Assembly (NCBI RefSeq): GCF_001704415.2
Contig: NC_030819.1
Span: 34,218,575-34,282,574 of the forward strand
Source of the DNA: Capra hircus
Lineage: Eukaryota; Chordata; Mammalia; Artiodactyla; Bovidae
DNA length: 64,000 bases
Direction of reading: 5' to 3'
Shown: positions 44,289-56,289 of the stretch, piece after piece
Position numbering within the stretch: the stretch's first letter is position 1
Layout of the letters: each line of letters opens with the position of its first letter
The notes under the pieces: generated by a model
Seen by the model: the letters and a program-made list of their open reading frames with translations, nothing else
What the model was told of the DNA's origin: nothing
The model's database searches: none
Made by a program: the position numbers and the translations under genes

Positions 44289-47236
44289 TCAGTTCAGTTC
44301 AGTTCAGTTCAGTTGCTCAGTCGCGTCCGACTCTTTGCGACCCCATGAATCGCAGCACGCCAGGCCTCCCTGTCCATCACCATCTCCCGGAGTTCACTGA
44401 CTCATGTCCATCGAGTCCGTGATGCCATCCAGCCATCTCACCTCTGTCGTCCCCTTCTCCTCCTGCCTCCAATCCCTTCCAGCATCAGTCTTTCCAATGA
44501 GTCAACTCTTCGCATGAGGTGGCCAAAGTACTGGCGTTTCAGCTTTAGCATCATTCCTTCCAAAGAAATCCCAGGGTTGATCTCTTTCAGAATGGACTGG
44601 TTGGATCTTCTTGCAGTCCAAGGGACTCTCAGGAGTCTTCTCCAACACCACAGTTCAAAAGCATCAATTCTTCGGTGCTCAGCCTTCTTCACAGTCCAAC
44701 TCTCACATCCATACGTGACCACTGGAAAAACCATAGCCTTGACTAGATGGACCTTAGTCGGCAAAGTAATGTCTCTGCTTTTGAATATGCTATCTAGGTT
44801 GCTCATAACCTTTCTTCCAAGGAGTAAGCGTCTTTTAATTTCATGGCTGCAGTCACCATCTGTAGTGGTTTTGGAACCCCTAAAAATAAAGTCTGACATT
44901 GTTTCTACTGTTTTCCCATCTATTTCCTATGAAGTGATGGGATCAGATGCCATGATCTTCGTTTTCTGAATGTTGAGCTTTAAGCCAACATTTTCACTCT
45001 CCTCTTTCACTTTCATCAAGAGGCTTTTTAGTTCCTCTTCCCTTTCTGCCATAAGGGTGGTGTCATCTGCATATCCGAGGTTATTGATACTTCTTCCAGC
45101 AATCTTGATTCCAGCTTGTGCTTCTTCCAGTCCAGCGTTTCTCATGATGTACTCTGCATATAAGTTAAATCAGCAGGTGACAATATACAGCCTTGACGTA
45201 CTCCTTTTCCTATTTGGAAACAGTCTGTTGTTCCATGTCCAGTTCTAACTGTTGCTTCCTGACCTGCATACAGATTTCTCAAGAGGCAGGTCAGATGGTC
45301 TGGTATTCTCATCTCTTTCAGAATTTTCCACAGTCTATTGTGATCCACACAGTCAAAGGCTTTGGCATAGTCAAGAAAGCAGAAATAGATGTTTTTCTGG
45401 AACTCTCTTGCTTTTTCCATGATCCAGTGGATGTTTGCAATTTGATCTCTGGTTCCTCTGCCTTTTCTAAAACCAGCTTGAACATCTGGAAGTTCACGGT
45501 TCACATATTGCTGAAGCCTGGCTTGGAGAATTTTGAGCATTACTTTATTAGTGTGTGAGATGAGTGCAATTGTGCAGTAGTTTGAGCATTCTTTGCATTG
45601 CCTTTCTTTGGGATTGGAATGAAAACCGACCTTTTCCAGTCCTGTGGCCACTACTGAGTTTTCCAAATTTGCTGGCATATTGAGTGCAGCACTTTCACAG
45701 CATCATCTTTCAGGATTTGAAACAGCTCTACTGGAATTCCATCACCTCCACTAGCTTTGATCATAGTGATGCTTTCTAAGGCCCACTTGACTTCACATTC
45801 CAGGATGTCTGGCTCTAGGTAAGTGATCACACCATCGTGATTATCCGGGTCGTGAAGATCTTTTTTGTACAGTTCTTCTGTGTATTCTTGCCATCTCTTC
45901 TTAATATCTTCTGCTTCTGTTAGGTCCATACCATTTCTGTCCTTTATTGAGTCCATCTTTGCATGAAATATTCCCTTGGTATCTCTAATTTTCTTGAAGA
46001 GATCTCTAGTCTTTCCCATTCTGTTGTTTTCCTCTCTTTCTTTGCATTGATCACTGAGGAAGGCTTTCTTATCTCTTCTTGCTATTCTTTGGAACTCTGC
46101 ATTCAGATGATTGTATCTTTCCTTTTCTCCTTGGCTTTTTGCTTCTCTTCTCTTCACATCTATTTGTAAGGCTTCCCCAGACAGCCATTTTCCTTTTTTT
46201 GCATTTCATTTCCATGGGGATGATCTTGATCCCTGTCTCCTGTACAATGTCATGAACCTCATTCCATAGTTCATCAGGCACTCTATCAGATCTAGGCCCT
46301 TAAATCTATTTCTCACTTCCACTGTACAATCAGAAGGGATTTGATTTAGGTCATACCTGAATGGGCTAGTGGTTTTCCCTGCTTTCTTCAATTTAAGTCT
46401 GAATTTGGTAATAAGGAGTTCATGATCTGAGCCACAGTCAGCTCCTGGTCTTGTTTTTGTTGACTGTATAGAGCTTCTCCATCTTCGGCTGCAAAGAATA
46501 GAATCAATCTGATTTCGGTGTTGACCATCTGGTGATGTCCATGTGTAGAGTCTTCTCTTGTGTTGTTGGAAGAGGGTGTTTGCTATGACCAGTGCATTCT
46601 CTTGGCAAAACTCTATTAGCTTTTGCCCTGCTTCATTCCGTACTACACAGACAAATTTGCCTGTTACTCCAGGTGTTTCTTGACTTCCTACTTTTGCATT
46701 CCAGTCCCCTATAATGAAAAAGACATCTTTTTTGGGTGTTAGTTCTAAAAGGTCTTGTAGGTCTTCATAGAACTGTTCATCTTCAGCTTCTTCAGCATTA
46801 CTGGTTGGGGCATAGACTTGGATAACTGTGATATTGAATGGTTTGCCTTGGAAACGAACAGAGATCATTCTGTCATTTTTGAGATTGCATCCAAGTACTG
46901 CATTCCAGACTTTTGTTGACCATGATGGCTACTCCATTTCTTCTGAGGGATTCCTGCCCACAGTAGTAGGTATAATGGTCATCTGAGTTAAATTCACCCA
47001 TTCCAGTCCATTTTAGGTCGCTGATTCCTAGAATGTCAACGTTCACTCTTTCCATCTCCTGTTTGACCACTTCCTATTTGCCTTGATTCAGGGACCTGAC
47101 ATTGCAGGTTCCTATGCAATATTACAGCATCGGACCTTGCTTCTATCACCAGTCACATCCACAGCTGGGTATTGTTTTTGCTTTGGCTCCATCCCTTCAT
47201 TCTTTCTGGAGTTATTTCTCCACTGACCTCCATCCT
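44289..47236 (-). mobile_element. BovB LINE, nearly full length
   Basis: A 2.95-kb minus-strand copy (full BovB is about 3.2 kb) is the most complete in the window. It runs from the tail (five TTCAG repeats at 44291-44315) through RT and endonuclease to upstream sequence near 47236. It carries at least four frameshifts and stops, so it is not active. It splits the HAL1-like element. Confidence 0.95.
44438..47070 (-). pseudogene. BovB ORF remnant with endonuclease and RT
   Basis: Single-ORF RTE-type protein in pieces. Sense order: APE-like endonuclease at 47070-46206 (ILGISDLKWTGMGEF, then IIGDWNAKVGS, then QIDSILCSRRW, then the catalytic GSDHELL box); linker at 46157-45651; RT fingers and palm at 45678-45142 (LDYAKAFDCVDHN, GVRQGCILS); YADD at 45062-45073; C-terminal part at 44899-44438 (VTYGCESWT). 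Breaks lie near 46870, 46200, 45660, 45145 and 44910. A stop also lies upstream of the first methionine of the endonuclease piece. Catalytic residues visible in both domains are largely kept. Confidence 0.93.
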
Positions 47237-47515
47237 ACACAGCAACAAAGACCAGCAGAGCCAAAAATAAATAGATATGTAAAAATTGTTTTAAAAGGAG
47301 TTATATTCCACCTCCTAGAGAGAAGTGAGCTACATAAATGTGGAATGTGGAATTTTCTGCATAGATTTGTATTTTCTCCCACGTTTGTTTCGTATTCAAT
47401 TATGTATTTATACTAGTATGGGTTCAGGTGTTTATTTTATACTGTGGATTATAGTCCAATACTACTTTATTTTGTTGCTCAAATTATTGCATCTTTAACT
47501 ATTCCAAGCTCCTTT

Positions 47516-47645
47516 CAGTTCAGTTCAGTCACTCAATTGTGTCTGACTCTTTGCGACTCCATGGACTGCAACACGCCAGTCTTCTCTGTCCATCACCAAC
47601 TCCCAGAGCCTACTCAAACTCATGTCCATTATGTTGGTGATGTCA
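47516..47645 (-). mobile_element. BovB tail insertion with 13-bp TSD
   Basis: 130 bp of the BovB 3' end (TTCAGTCACTCAATTGTG to CATGTCCATTATG). The exact repeat TCCAAGCTCCTTT at 47503-47515 and 47646-47658 fixes its ends inside the HAL1-like sequence. Confidence 0.94.
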
Positions 47646-49431
47646 TCCAAGCTCCTTTAGTTGGCTTCATTGTCCTTCTACATATACACATCACTGTTTT
47701 TACCTTTTTTTAAAAAAGGCACTTTCTCACTTTCTGAAACTACAATATGCTCCAGGCTCATTTTGTGTATTTTGTGCTCCCATTCTAGAATTAGTCTTTT
47801 CCCCAAGGAATCCTGATTTCTCTTGTTGGAGAATGGGTATTATAAACCACAACTTGGGTGCTAGGTGTAATTGCTACTGGGATGTTATTGCTTCTTGAAT
47901 CTTTCAGTTGACAGAGCAAGGAAATATATGTGAATACACTAATCTGTGCATATACATATATCTGTAAATATTTCCATAATATATCCATATGTATCTATAT
48001 TAAGCTAAACATCAGTTTATACTGATATCTCCAACTCTAATCCATTCCCATGCAGATCATTCTAGCCTTCTTCTCTTGCTTCTTTGTAAACTCCCACTCC
48101 AACAGTGAGAGATGGTTCCAACCATCCACCATTCACTTGTTAACTCTCAGTATACTTGTATAGTGGCTTCAGAATAGAAAAAGACTTGTCAACTAGAGTG
48201 TACTGCTTACGTACAATTTCTTTTGCTTTCAGTCTTACAGTCTCCCCTCATTTTCAAAGTTACTTAGATCAGCACTTTTCGTTCCATTCCCTCCAAGGAT
48301 GTTGTTTCACATATTTGTAATACACTTAGATTCTTCTGCCACATACCACATTCTATCCAGGGATTCCTTGATCTGGTAAATTTTAAAAAATTTGCAAGAT
48401 GTTTACTCTGAAAAACACTATGGTGTTTGACACACGAATAGTGTCATGTATCTACCATTACAATGTCATAAAGAGTAGATTCATCACCCTAAATCTCTTC
48501 CATGCTTCATGCATATAGCACCCTATGATAAAATTTAAAAAGCATCTAGAATATTTGTAACTGTTTTCTACTTCTTGCATTTGTATTTTGTTCAATACTT
48601 TATACATTTTATTATCATTCTTGTTCTTCTAGAGTTACTATGTTTTTTCTCCCTCTGGCTTCTTGGATTCTTTCAAAGTTCTTTCCTTTTCTTTGATTTT
48701 CCGCAGTATGAACATGATATGTAATGCTAGGTTTAAGCTTTTACTTGTTTGCTTTTTAATCCTGCTTGGTATTCACTGAGTTTCTGAATAGGTGGTCTGG
48801 TGTCTATTATTAAGTTTGGAAAGTTCTTGATCATTATTACTCAAAATATTTCTTCTCTATTCTGTCTCTCTTTCCTTCTGGTATTCTGATTATGTGTAGC
48901 TATATCTTTTCATATTGTCTCATAGTTATTGGATGTTCTCTATTTTTCTCTCTTTTTTGTCCTTTTCTTTAATTTTACTTTGGAAAGTTTCTATTGTCCT
49001 ATATTCAAGCTCATTGATTTTTTCCTTAGCTGTCTAGTCTATGAATATACCCATCAAAGGTATTCTTTATTTCTTCAAGTGTTTTGACTTCTAGTATTTC
49101 CTTTTGATTCTTATAGTTTCCATCTGTCTGATTAACACCTTATCTACCCTGACATGTGGTCTACTTTTATATTAGAGCCATTTATGCATTAGTCATAGTT
49201 ACCTTAATTTTTTTGTTTAATCACTTCAACATCTGAGTCATATATAAGTCTTCTTTTTTATTGCTTTATCTGGCACAAGGATTTCAACTCCAAGTGGGAA
49301 AACTGAAGAAATGAAAAATAGATTAAACAAGGATAACAAATTTCTATTACTGAAGTACAAAGACATAGAGATAAATATTTAGTAAAAAAAAAAAAAGATA
49401 AATGAAAAGATAACACAGGGTGACAGAGTGA

Positions 49432-49626
49432 ATACTCATGTACTTGTGCTCGTGTCCAACTCTTTGTGACTCCATGAGGAGCCTGCCGGGTTCTTCTGTC
49501 CATGGGAGTCTCCAGGTAAGAATACTGATGTAGGTTTTCTGTGCCCTCCTCCAGGGGATCGTCCTGACCCAGGGATCAAACCCAGGTCTCTTGTATTGCA
49601 GGCAGATTCTTTACCATCTAAGCCAC
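49432..49626 (-). mobile_element. Bov-tA SINE
   Basis: Minus-strand copy: GTGTCCAACTCTTTGTGAC, the BovA core (AGGTAAGAATACTGATG), and head GATCAAACCCAGGTCTC...TTACCATCTAAGCCAC. It directly precedes the next BovB insertion. Confidence 0.9.
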
Positions 49627-49640
49627 AAGGTATCTACAGT

Positions 49641-50288
49641 TCAGTTCAGCTCAGTCACTCAGTCATGTCCGACTCTTTGCGACCCCATGAATCGCAACAC
49701 ACCAGGCCTCCCTGTCCATCACCAACTCCTGGAGTTCACTCAGACTCACGTCCATCGAGTCAGTGATGCCATCCAGCCATCTCATCCTCGGTCGTCCCCT
49801 TCTCCTCCTGCCCCCAATCCCTCCCAGCATCACAGTCTTTTCCAATGAGTCAACTCTTCGCATGAGGTGGCCAAAGTACTGGAGTTTCAGCTTTAGCATC
49901 ATTTCTTCCAAAGAAATCCCAGGGCTGATCTTCAGAATGGACTGGTTGGATCTTCTTGCAGTCCAAGGGACTCTCAAGGGTCTCCTCCAACACCACAGTT
50001 CAAAAGCATCAATTCTTCAGCGCTCAGCCTTCTTCACAGTCCAACTCTCACATCCATACATGACTACTGGGAAAACCATAGCCTTGACTAGACGGACCTT
50101 AGTTGACAAGGTAATGTTTCTGCTTTTGAATATGCTATCTAGGTTGGTCATAACTTTCCCTCCAAGGAGTAAGCGTCTTTTAATTTCATGGCTGCAGTCA
50201 CCATCTGCAGTGATTTTGGAGCCCCCCAAAATAAAGTCTGACACTGTTTCCCCTGTTTCTCCATCTATTTCCCACGAAGTGATGGGAC
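49641..50288 (-). mobile_element. BovB LINE, 3' part, 15-bp TSD
   Basis: Minus-strand fragment from the tail (TTCAGTTCAGCTCAG) to the region after RT motif C (KSDTVS antisense of the SDFI block near 50240). The exact repeat CAAGGTATCTACAGT at 49626-49640 and 50289-50303 bounds it. A three-base-scale deletion near 49930 (ILK-ISPG) and a frameshift break the frame. Confidence 0.95.
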
Positions 50289-50302
50289 CAAGGTATCTAC
50301 AG

Positions 50303-50690
50303 TAGATCCTAATCCCTGTAACTTGTAAATATTACTTTACATGATAAAAGAGATGGATTAAGGTAGGATTTTGAGAGGGTAAATTATCTTGGATTATCTG
50401 GGTGGCCTCTAAATGTAATTGCAAGTGAAGGCAATGTGACCACTAAAGCAAGAGTTTTGCTTCTGATTTTGAAAATGAAAGATGGGGCCAAGAGCCACAG
50501 TGCAAGGAATGCATCTTAAGAAAATGGGAAAGCAAGGGAATGGGATTTTCTCTAGAAACGAACACGTTCGTTTCATCCCAGTGAAAGCACTTTGGACTTC
50601 TGGTTTCCAGAATTGTGAGAATAAATAAATATAGGTTAGGTCACTAAGTTTGTGATACTTTATGACAGCAGTCATAGAAGACTAGCTCAC
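50303..50690 (+). mobile_element. MLT1A/B-type LTR (ERVL-MaLR)
   Basis: Landmarks in order: ATCCTAATCCCTGTAAC, TCTTGGATTATCTGGGTGGC, GCACTTTGGACTTCTGG, TCCAGAATTGTGAGAATAAA, AAGTTTGTGATACTTTATGA and GCAGTCATAGAAGACTAG. The polyadenylation signal AATAAA is retained at about 50621. A 9-bp-arm palindrome lies at 50555-50574. Solo LTR, 5'-truncated by or next to the BovB insertion. Confidence 0.78.
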
Positions 50691-50752
50691 ATGGTAAAAT
50701 TTTTAAAAGCGGTCTTAGTTGGCTCTGGTTTCCTTCAGAATTGAAGAGCCCC

Positions 50753-50966
50753 ATGGGCTGCTCTGGTGGCTCAGTCAGCTAAGAATACATTTGCAGTGCA
50801 GGAGTTGCAGATTTGATCACTGGGTGGGGAAGATCCCCTGGAGGAGGGCATGGTAACCCACTCCAGTATTCTTGCCTGGAGAATCCCCTGGACAGAGGAG
50901 CCCGGCCGGCTATAGTCCATAGGGTCGCAAAGAGTCGGACGTGGCTGAAGTGATTGAGCATCCCCA
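50753..50966 (+). mobile_element. Bov-tA SINE
   Basis: Head GGGCTGCTCTGGTGGCTCAG, degenerate B box (GATTTGATCAC), complete BovA core and a GATTGAGCATCCCCA tail. Confidence 0.9.
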
Positions 50967-52523
50967 CACCTGAATAGAAACTCTGGGGTTGAATCCCTGG
51001 TGAATGGAAGACCCGAGGCAGAATGCTGTAGAGATCTCTTCTTCTCTGTCTTTCCTTTACTGTCTAGCAGCTTAAGCTCCTTGCCAGAGCATTTATTTCA
51101 AGTAGAATCACCTGCCGACTAATTAGAGACTATTAGGCAAACAGCAGTGATTCATGCGTTTTCTGCTGTGCAGCTACGAAGTCTCTAAGCTTGAGCCTGG
51201 TGGTACAGCCAGAGAACTAAACACTCAGCAAAAATGTAAATAAAATGAAAGTTGCCTTAGATAAATTGGGCAAAGAAAATTCCTGAATGTAAACAAAATT
51301 AAAAAGGATACATTTGAAAGGATGATAAAAATGTCAAAGAGGCTGAGAACATGCGAGCATATATGAAATGCTGTTGTTACTGAACTCTTTTTAGAAATAA
51401 GAAATTAAAACAGAAATATCTCTAAGTTGACTAAAGACATTTTTGAAATATTTTGTTTGTTAAAATAGAAAACTAAAGGGATAGAAAAAAAAACCCTCAA
51501 ATATCAGGGAGAGTTTTACTGATACAGCATAAACAAATTAAATTTTGATAAAAATTGATTTTAGGTTAATAGGCCACTAGAGACTCATAAGGAAATTAGT
51601 TCACATAGTCCCTTCCTGTATGTGGTATGAAGTAATTCTAATGTTTAAAAGAGTGCAAATGTTTGTAGCATATATCATTCTAGTAAGCGTAACCCACCAA
51701 AGACCCTTATTTTACTCCAGCAACTAAAATGTCTTAATCAAAATTCATTCAATGAATCACCTAAATTCCTTTTACGCTTGCAATACCAGATCTGCCCAAG
51801 TAATGCACAATATTGAGATCATCACACACCATCTTTTCAATTCAATAAGCATTCATTGAATATCTACTATGTGTTAGGCACGACTGAAGTTTCTCCTTGA
51901 ATTTGAAGTTTTATGAATAGTAACTTTATTTGCTCTGTCATTATCACTTCTAGGTAAATGGGTCAGATGGAAAGGATGAGACTGTTTTCAGAGGATCTGA
52001 ATTAGGCTGCTGAAAAAATTTTGCCAACGTAGTAGGGTTTCTGCTAATCCACAAATTTCTTAGTGGTCAGCATCAGGAGCCATTTCTCATTCTCAAAATT
52101 TCCTCTCTTATGCTGATTGAAAAATTTTAAGGATAACTTAAGCATTATTTGAACATAATGGGGCCATATCCTATGCTCTAAATTTTGGCTTTGATATGCC
52201 ACACCTCCGTTATGTTCCACATCCATGCTGCACTGTCGACATCTACTCTTCTTACTTATTAATTAATTCACTTTTGCTACACAGTTGATTTTCACCAAAG
52301 ATCTTGTATCTAGATCAATACAAAGAGTTTGTGTTATGTAACAAACTTTGTAATGGGGATGCTTTGGCCTCATATGTTCATTAATTGTAACAGCATCTGA
52401 GTTTATTTTATTTGGTCTGTGTAACTGAAGTTGCCTAGCAAGAAAAGCTACAAATTACAGTGTCACTGTTGTTGAAGTGACACTATAATTGTTCAAAGTT
52501 TTTGGTCCACTGTCCTTGTAAGT
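50967..52523. other. No gene; short MIR trace
   Basis: AT-rich and mostly unrecognised. At 51836-51890 the string CATTGAATATCTACTATGTG and GTTAGGCACGACTG matches a minus-strand MIR/L2-type 3' end. Confidence 0.4.
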
Positions 52524-52737
52524 GGGGCTTCCTCTCAGTCGGTGTAGTGATAAAAAACCTGCCTGTTAATGCACGAGATGCAAGAGACACAGGTTCAATT
52601 CTTGGGTCAGGAATATCCCCTGGAGAAGGAAATGGCAACCCACTCCAGTATTGCCGGGAAAATCCCAAGGACAGAAGAGCCTGGTGGGCTATAGTCCATG
52701 TGGTCGCAAAGAATCAGACATGACTGAGCACACACGC
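52524..52737 (+). mobile_element. Bov-tA SINE
   Basis: Head GGGGCTTCCTCTCAGTCGG, B-box-like GGTTCAATTCT and BovA core. A deletion removes part of the core (CTCCAGTATTGCCGGGAAAA). Tail GACTGAGCACACACGCG. Confidence 0.9.
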
Positions 52738-53490
52738 GGTCTCCCCTGCGAGTGCCAAGAGTCTGGTTGTCTTTGTTCCTGCGGATATGGTGGGGATTCA
52801 GCCAAGAACCCAGACGTTTAATGAGTTCAGGCAGAGGCTCATAGGTCAGCTTTGTTGCTGGTCCTTTCAGAACCTTGGCCTAGTTAACTGGTCTTTCAGT
52901 AATTGGGCCTCAGTGTTTCTTCTCCACATTCTTTTTGCTTCTGGGCATCCTGCCTAGGGTCCTAGTTCTTCCAAGACCAAAGCTTCTCTTGTTCCTCCCA
53001 ATCTTCTCAGGTCTGAACCCTTCTCTTGTCTCTGAAGCCCAGGCATCAGGACTAGATTCAAGAACTCTCTGCCTAATTTCCTCTATCTTTTTCTCCTATC
53101 TGGTACCAGAGCCCTCTGAAGTCTCCTCCTTAGAACTGTGCTCTATCTGCTGAGAATCTGCTCTTGGCTGTTCACAGCACTGATTCTTTGCAGCTCTTGC
53201 TTTTTCCTTATAAAGGCTGATAAGGACCTTTCCTCAGTACCTGCTATCTCTGCCCCATTGCTGTGACCAAAACATGGCATCAACTGCTATTTCTGAATCT
53301 AAGTAAAAGATAGTGGGAACTGGAAAAAGATACTCATTTATTGGTTTCTATAAATTTGGCAAATTATTTTTATGAAATGTTTGATTATATCAAACACATC
53401 ATGTAGCAAAAAGTAGTGAATAGTCCACCTTTCCTTTCATCTGATTTTGCCTCTTGAAGAAACTAGAGTCAACATTCTACCAGGAGTAGT
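52738..53490. other. No recognised gene or repeat
   Basis: Somewhat GC- and CT-richer than the surroundings, but no exon, promoter or repeat recognised. Confidence 0.4.
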
Positions 53491-53494
53491 TTTC

Positions 53495-53728
53495 AACTAC
53501 CCTTGCCTATGGGAATTACCCGAGGAGTTTAGAAAATATACTGATACATGGTATCCATCCGGTAGTGTGCTGCCAAGATTAATAACTGGCTCTGTGGGGG
53601 TGGGGATGGGGGCAGTAGCTAGTTCTCAAGTCAGCATGAACCAGCACCAGGCTCCATCATCCCATCCCATCCCTTCCCTCATCCCACTCCTCCCGACTGT
53701 AAATGAATCAGAATCTCTGAGGATCAAG
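53495..53728 (-). mobile_element. Possible MER5-like DNA transposon fragment
   Basis: Short matches in order (GGGAATTACCCGAGGAG, AAAATATACTGATACATGG, AATGAATCAGAATCTCTGAGG) recall the MER5A hAT-type element, interrupted by G-rich and CCCAT-repeat sequence (near 53660). Weak. Confidence 0.35.
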
Positions 53729-53744
53729 TCAAGGAAATCTGTCT

Positions 53745-53960
53745 CACATAGAGCCCTTCTAAGGCAGTGCTTAGCATCCTGGGTCTGTAACCTGTTTCTA
53801 TCCCTTAGTATCTGTGTAACTTTAGGAAACATATTAGGCATCCATTTCCCCAACTGTAACATGGTGATATTAAATGTCCCTACCTCTTAGGGTAATTGCA
53901 AAGATTGAAGGAGTTTATATGAGGCCTTAGATGAATGTCAGGCATGTTAGCTCTTATTAG
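53745..53960 (+). mobile_element. MIR SINE (ancient)
   Basis: MIR order is visible: TATCTGTGTAACTTTAGG, CATTTCCCCAACTGTAAC, ATGGTGATATTAAATGTCCC, TACCTCTTAGGGTAATTGC and GTCAGGCATGTTAGCTC. The 147-codon frame overlapping it is therefore not a gene. Confidence 0.75.
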
Positions 53961-55743
53961 TCTCTTTTTGCTCAGTTTCTTCCGCTTCATGGGGCCTCTT
54001 GGAGAAAACTGTCTTGGAGAAGACTTGAATGGTAATTTTTGTGCATTGAATTGTCTCAAATCACTCAGAGATGTGCATTGGAAAGAATTAAGGATGAGCC
54101 TAGATTAAGAATTTAGACTGAAGAGAAATAAGCATTTTAATTAAATAGATAACTGAAATTCAGAGAATATTGTATTTCATTTCTTACCACAGACTGGGTC
54201 AAAGGGGTTAGAAAACATTTGATCAGCTTGAAACATTTCCTGTGGACTTACTCCAATACTGCGAACCCAGGTTAAAAATGCATGTTACTTTGGCAATGCA
54301 CAATGCATAAAGGCACACTCCTCTTAAGAAGCTTGCCTCTGTGGAGTAAGTACAGGCTTGGACTTTGATGAATACTGAAAGCAGAATCAGTCCCTTGAAA
54401 TGAATTTCTGAAGAAGAGCTTAAGGGTTCAGATGCACTGCTCATATCATTAAAAAAAACGTGCTCTCTTAAGGAAACCCTGCTCACTTTAAATCACAGAA
54501 ATTTCAAGCCAGAAGGCACCTTAGAGATCATTCGTTATTCACCTAAAAAAGAAGAACTTGTTGCTAACTGGCTCTGAGTTTTAATAAGTAAGTTCTGAAT
54601 AAGTCCCTGGCATTTTCTCAAATGTTCTTGGGCTCTTGGCTTTCCCCTCCCTCAATTGAGCCTTCTGAATGGAATTTTTAAAATTTGCTGCAAGTTCCTG
54701 TTAACTATGCTTTGTCAGGTCACTCTGGATAAAGGGACTCTTACAAAATAAGAAAATAAAGAAAAATAATAAAAAGTTATTTCTTTTTTCTTTCTTTTCT
54801 TAAAATTTTAGAAGGTTATTTCTAAGTAATGATATTGGATCAGCTTGGAAATATGTTGGTTTTCTGTTATTGTAGTTGTTTTGCAGCAATGAAACCTCTA
54901 GTTGTACGTAGGATCCCACTCTATGGCAAGTTGTGGTCTGCATTAAGTGATGCTGAAAGGTCCATCCTGTCTAGTTGATCCATGTTCCCACCACTGTTTG
55001 GATCACAAAAGCTGTTCACAGTGGAAGAAGTAAGGTACCAGGAAGATATGATTACTCTGTAGGCTGCCCAGTGGAGTAGCAATTATGTTCCTAGCTTTCT
55101 TTTTTCTTTTTTTCCTGTGGTTCAGAAAACTGGAATTTCATCTTTTTAAAAAGTATTTTAAAATTTCACATATGATGTGAAATATTGGAGGGGGGCAGGG
55201 GGAAGGAAAGAGAGAAACATTTTTAAATGTTCTTATTTCACATAAGGCACTGCAAGCTGTGGTTTTCATGTGTTCTTCCATGAAACCTAACTTCCATCAT
55301 TGTCATGAAGTGGTGAAATTGCATGACAGTGGTATAAATTAGATTTCACAATGTGCTAAAGTTGTAGGGTTGATACTTAGCAAAACTGTCTTGAGCAGCT
55401 GGTTCTGACGCCAAGCGTGTTATGGCTCAGAGGCTATAAGGCCAAAGGGCGTTCCCTGTTTAGGTATTTGCCCTGCCCACTCTTCTATGAGCTTCACTGA
55501 GAGTAGAAATGCAGTCTTCCTCATCTTTACACCGATCACCAGGCAGTGTCCCCTGGTACGTAGAGGACTGCTCTAGGTCTGCGATAATTGGAAAGATTGT
55601 AACTTTAATATGTGTGACTTCATTATAGGCCCTATCAGACTTTCAAAGGCTGGATATTCAAATGTATTGATAGGAAATTAAATAGGACTTAACATACTGT
55701 CTTATCTCAGAACTTAATAGTTGCTAAATAAACCTTAAGTGGA
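53961..55743. other. No recognised gene or repeat
   Basis: No gene recognised. A possible trace of an old interspersed repeat near 54500-54540 (GGCACCTTAGAGATCATTC) is too short to name. Confidence 0.4.
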
Positions 55744-55952
55744 GGCTTTCCAGGTGGCACTAGTGATAAAGAACCCACCTGCCAATGCAGGACATGTAAG
55801 AAACTTGGGTTTGATCCCTGGGTGGGGAAGATCCCCTGGAGGAGGGCATGGCAACCCACCCCAGTATTCCATGGGCAGATAAAGCCTGGCGGGCTACAGT
55901 CCACACAGTTGCAAAGAGTCAGACATGACCAAAGTGCCTGAGCATTCATGCA
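55744..55952 (+). mobile_element. Bov-tA SINE
   Basis: Head GGCTTTCCAGGTGGCACTAG, B box GGTTTGATCCC and BovA core with a deletion after CCCAGTATTC (CTTGCCTGGAGAAT missing). The tail is diverged. Confidence 0.9.
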
Positions 55953-56289
55953 TGGAGGAGGTGAGATCAGGAAGGGTATTGTGAGGAGAAGCACGGTGAA
56001 GTAGGTAATGTGCTCTGGATTCCAGAGTACTTGGAGGTTTGTTGCAGTGGAAGTGGTACAGTTAGTGTCAAATGAAATCAAATATGCTAGTGAAGATTGC
56101 TACCATTGTTTAAGCACCATATATACAGTCTCTATGAAAAAATTCACTCAGTTCTAAATAATCGGTCATAAAAATTTGAACTAACACTAGTCCTTATTTG
56201 TCTGAACTGCATAAGATATAATCATTTCAGGTTAAACATGTTGAAATCATCCAAGTTTTCTGAGAAAATGATGAATAATTTTATCTTTC

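Larger units (their letters stand above)
43642..49262 (-). mobile_element. HAL1-like ancient LINE, dismembered
   Basis: Pieces of one old minus-strand element are at 43642-44057, 47237-47515, 47646-48250 and about 48680-49262. The first three join into a continuous old non-coding 3' region (CAGGTCACCACATTACC, GATGTCCTTGAAAGTTTTG, AGTCCAATACTACTTTATTT, ATATGCTCCAGGCTCATTTT). The last resembles L1-type ORF1 antisense (TTCAAGCTCATTGATTTTTT, GTATTTCCTTTTGATTC). ORF1 followed directly by 3' UTR without ORF2 is the layout of HAL1 ('half L1'). It is split by a CHR SINE, a BovB and a BovB tail, and its left end is cut by the L1. The family name is tentative. Confidence 0.6.

Noticed and set aside
53447..53890. 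A 147-codon plus-strand open frame
   Set aside because: Overlaps an old MER5-like trace and a MIR. No domain recognised.
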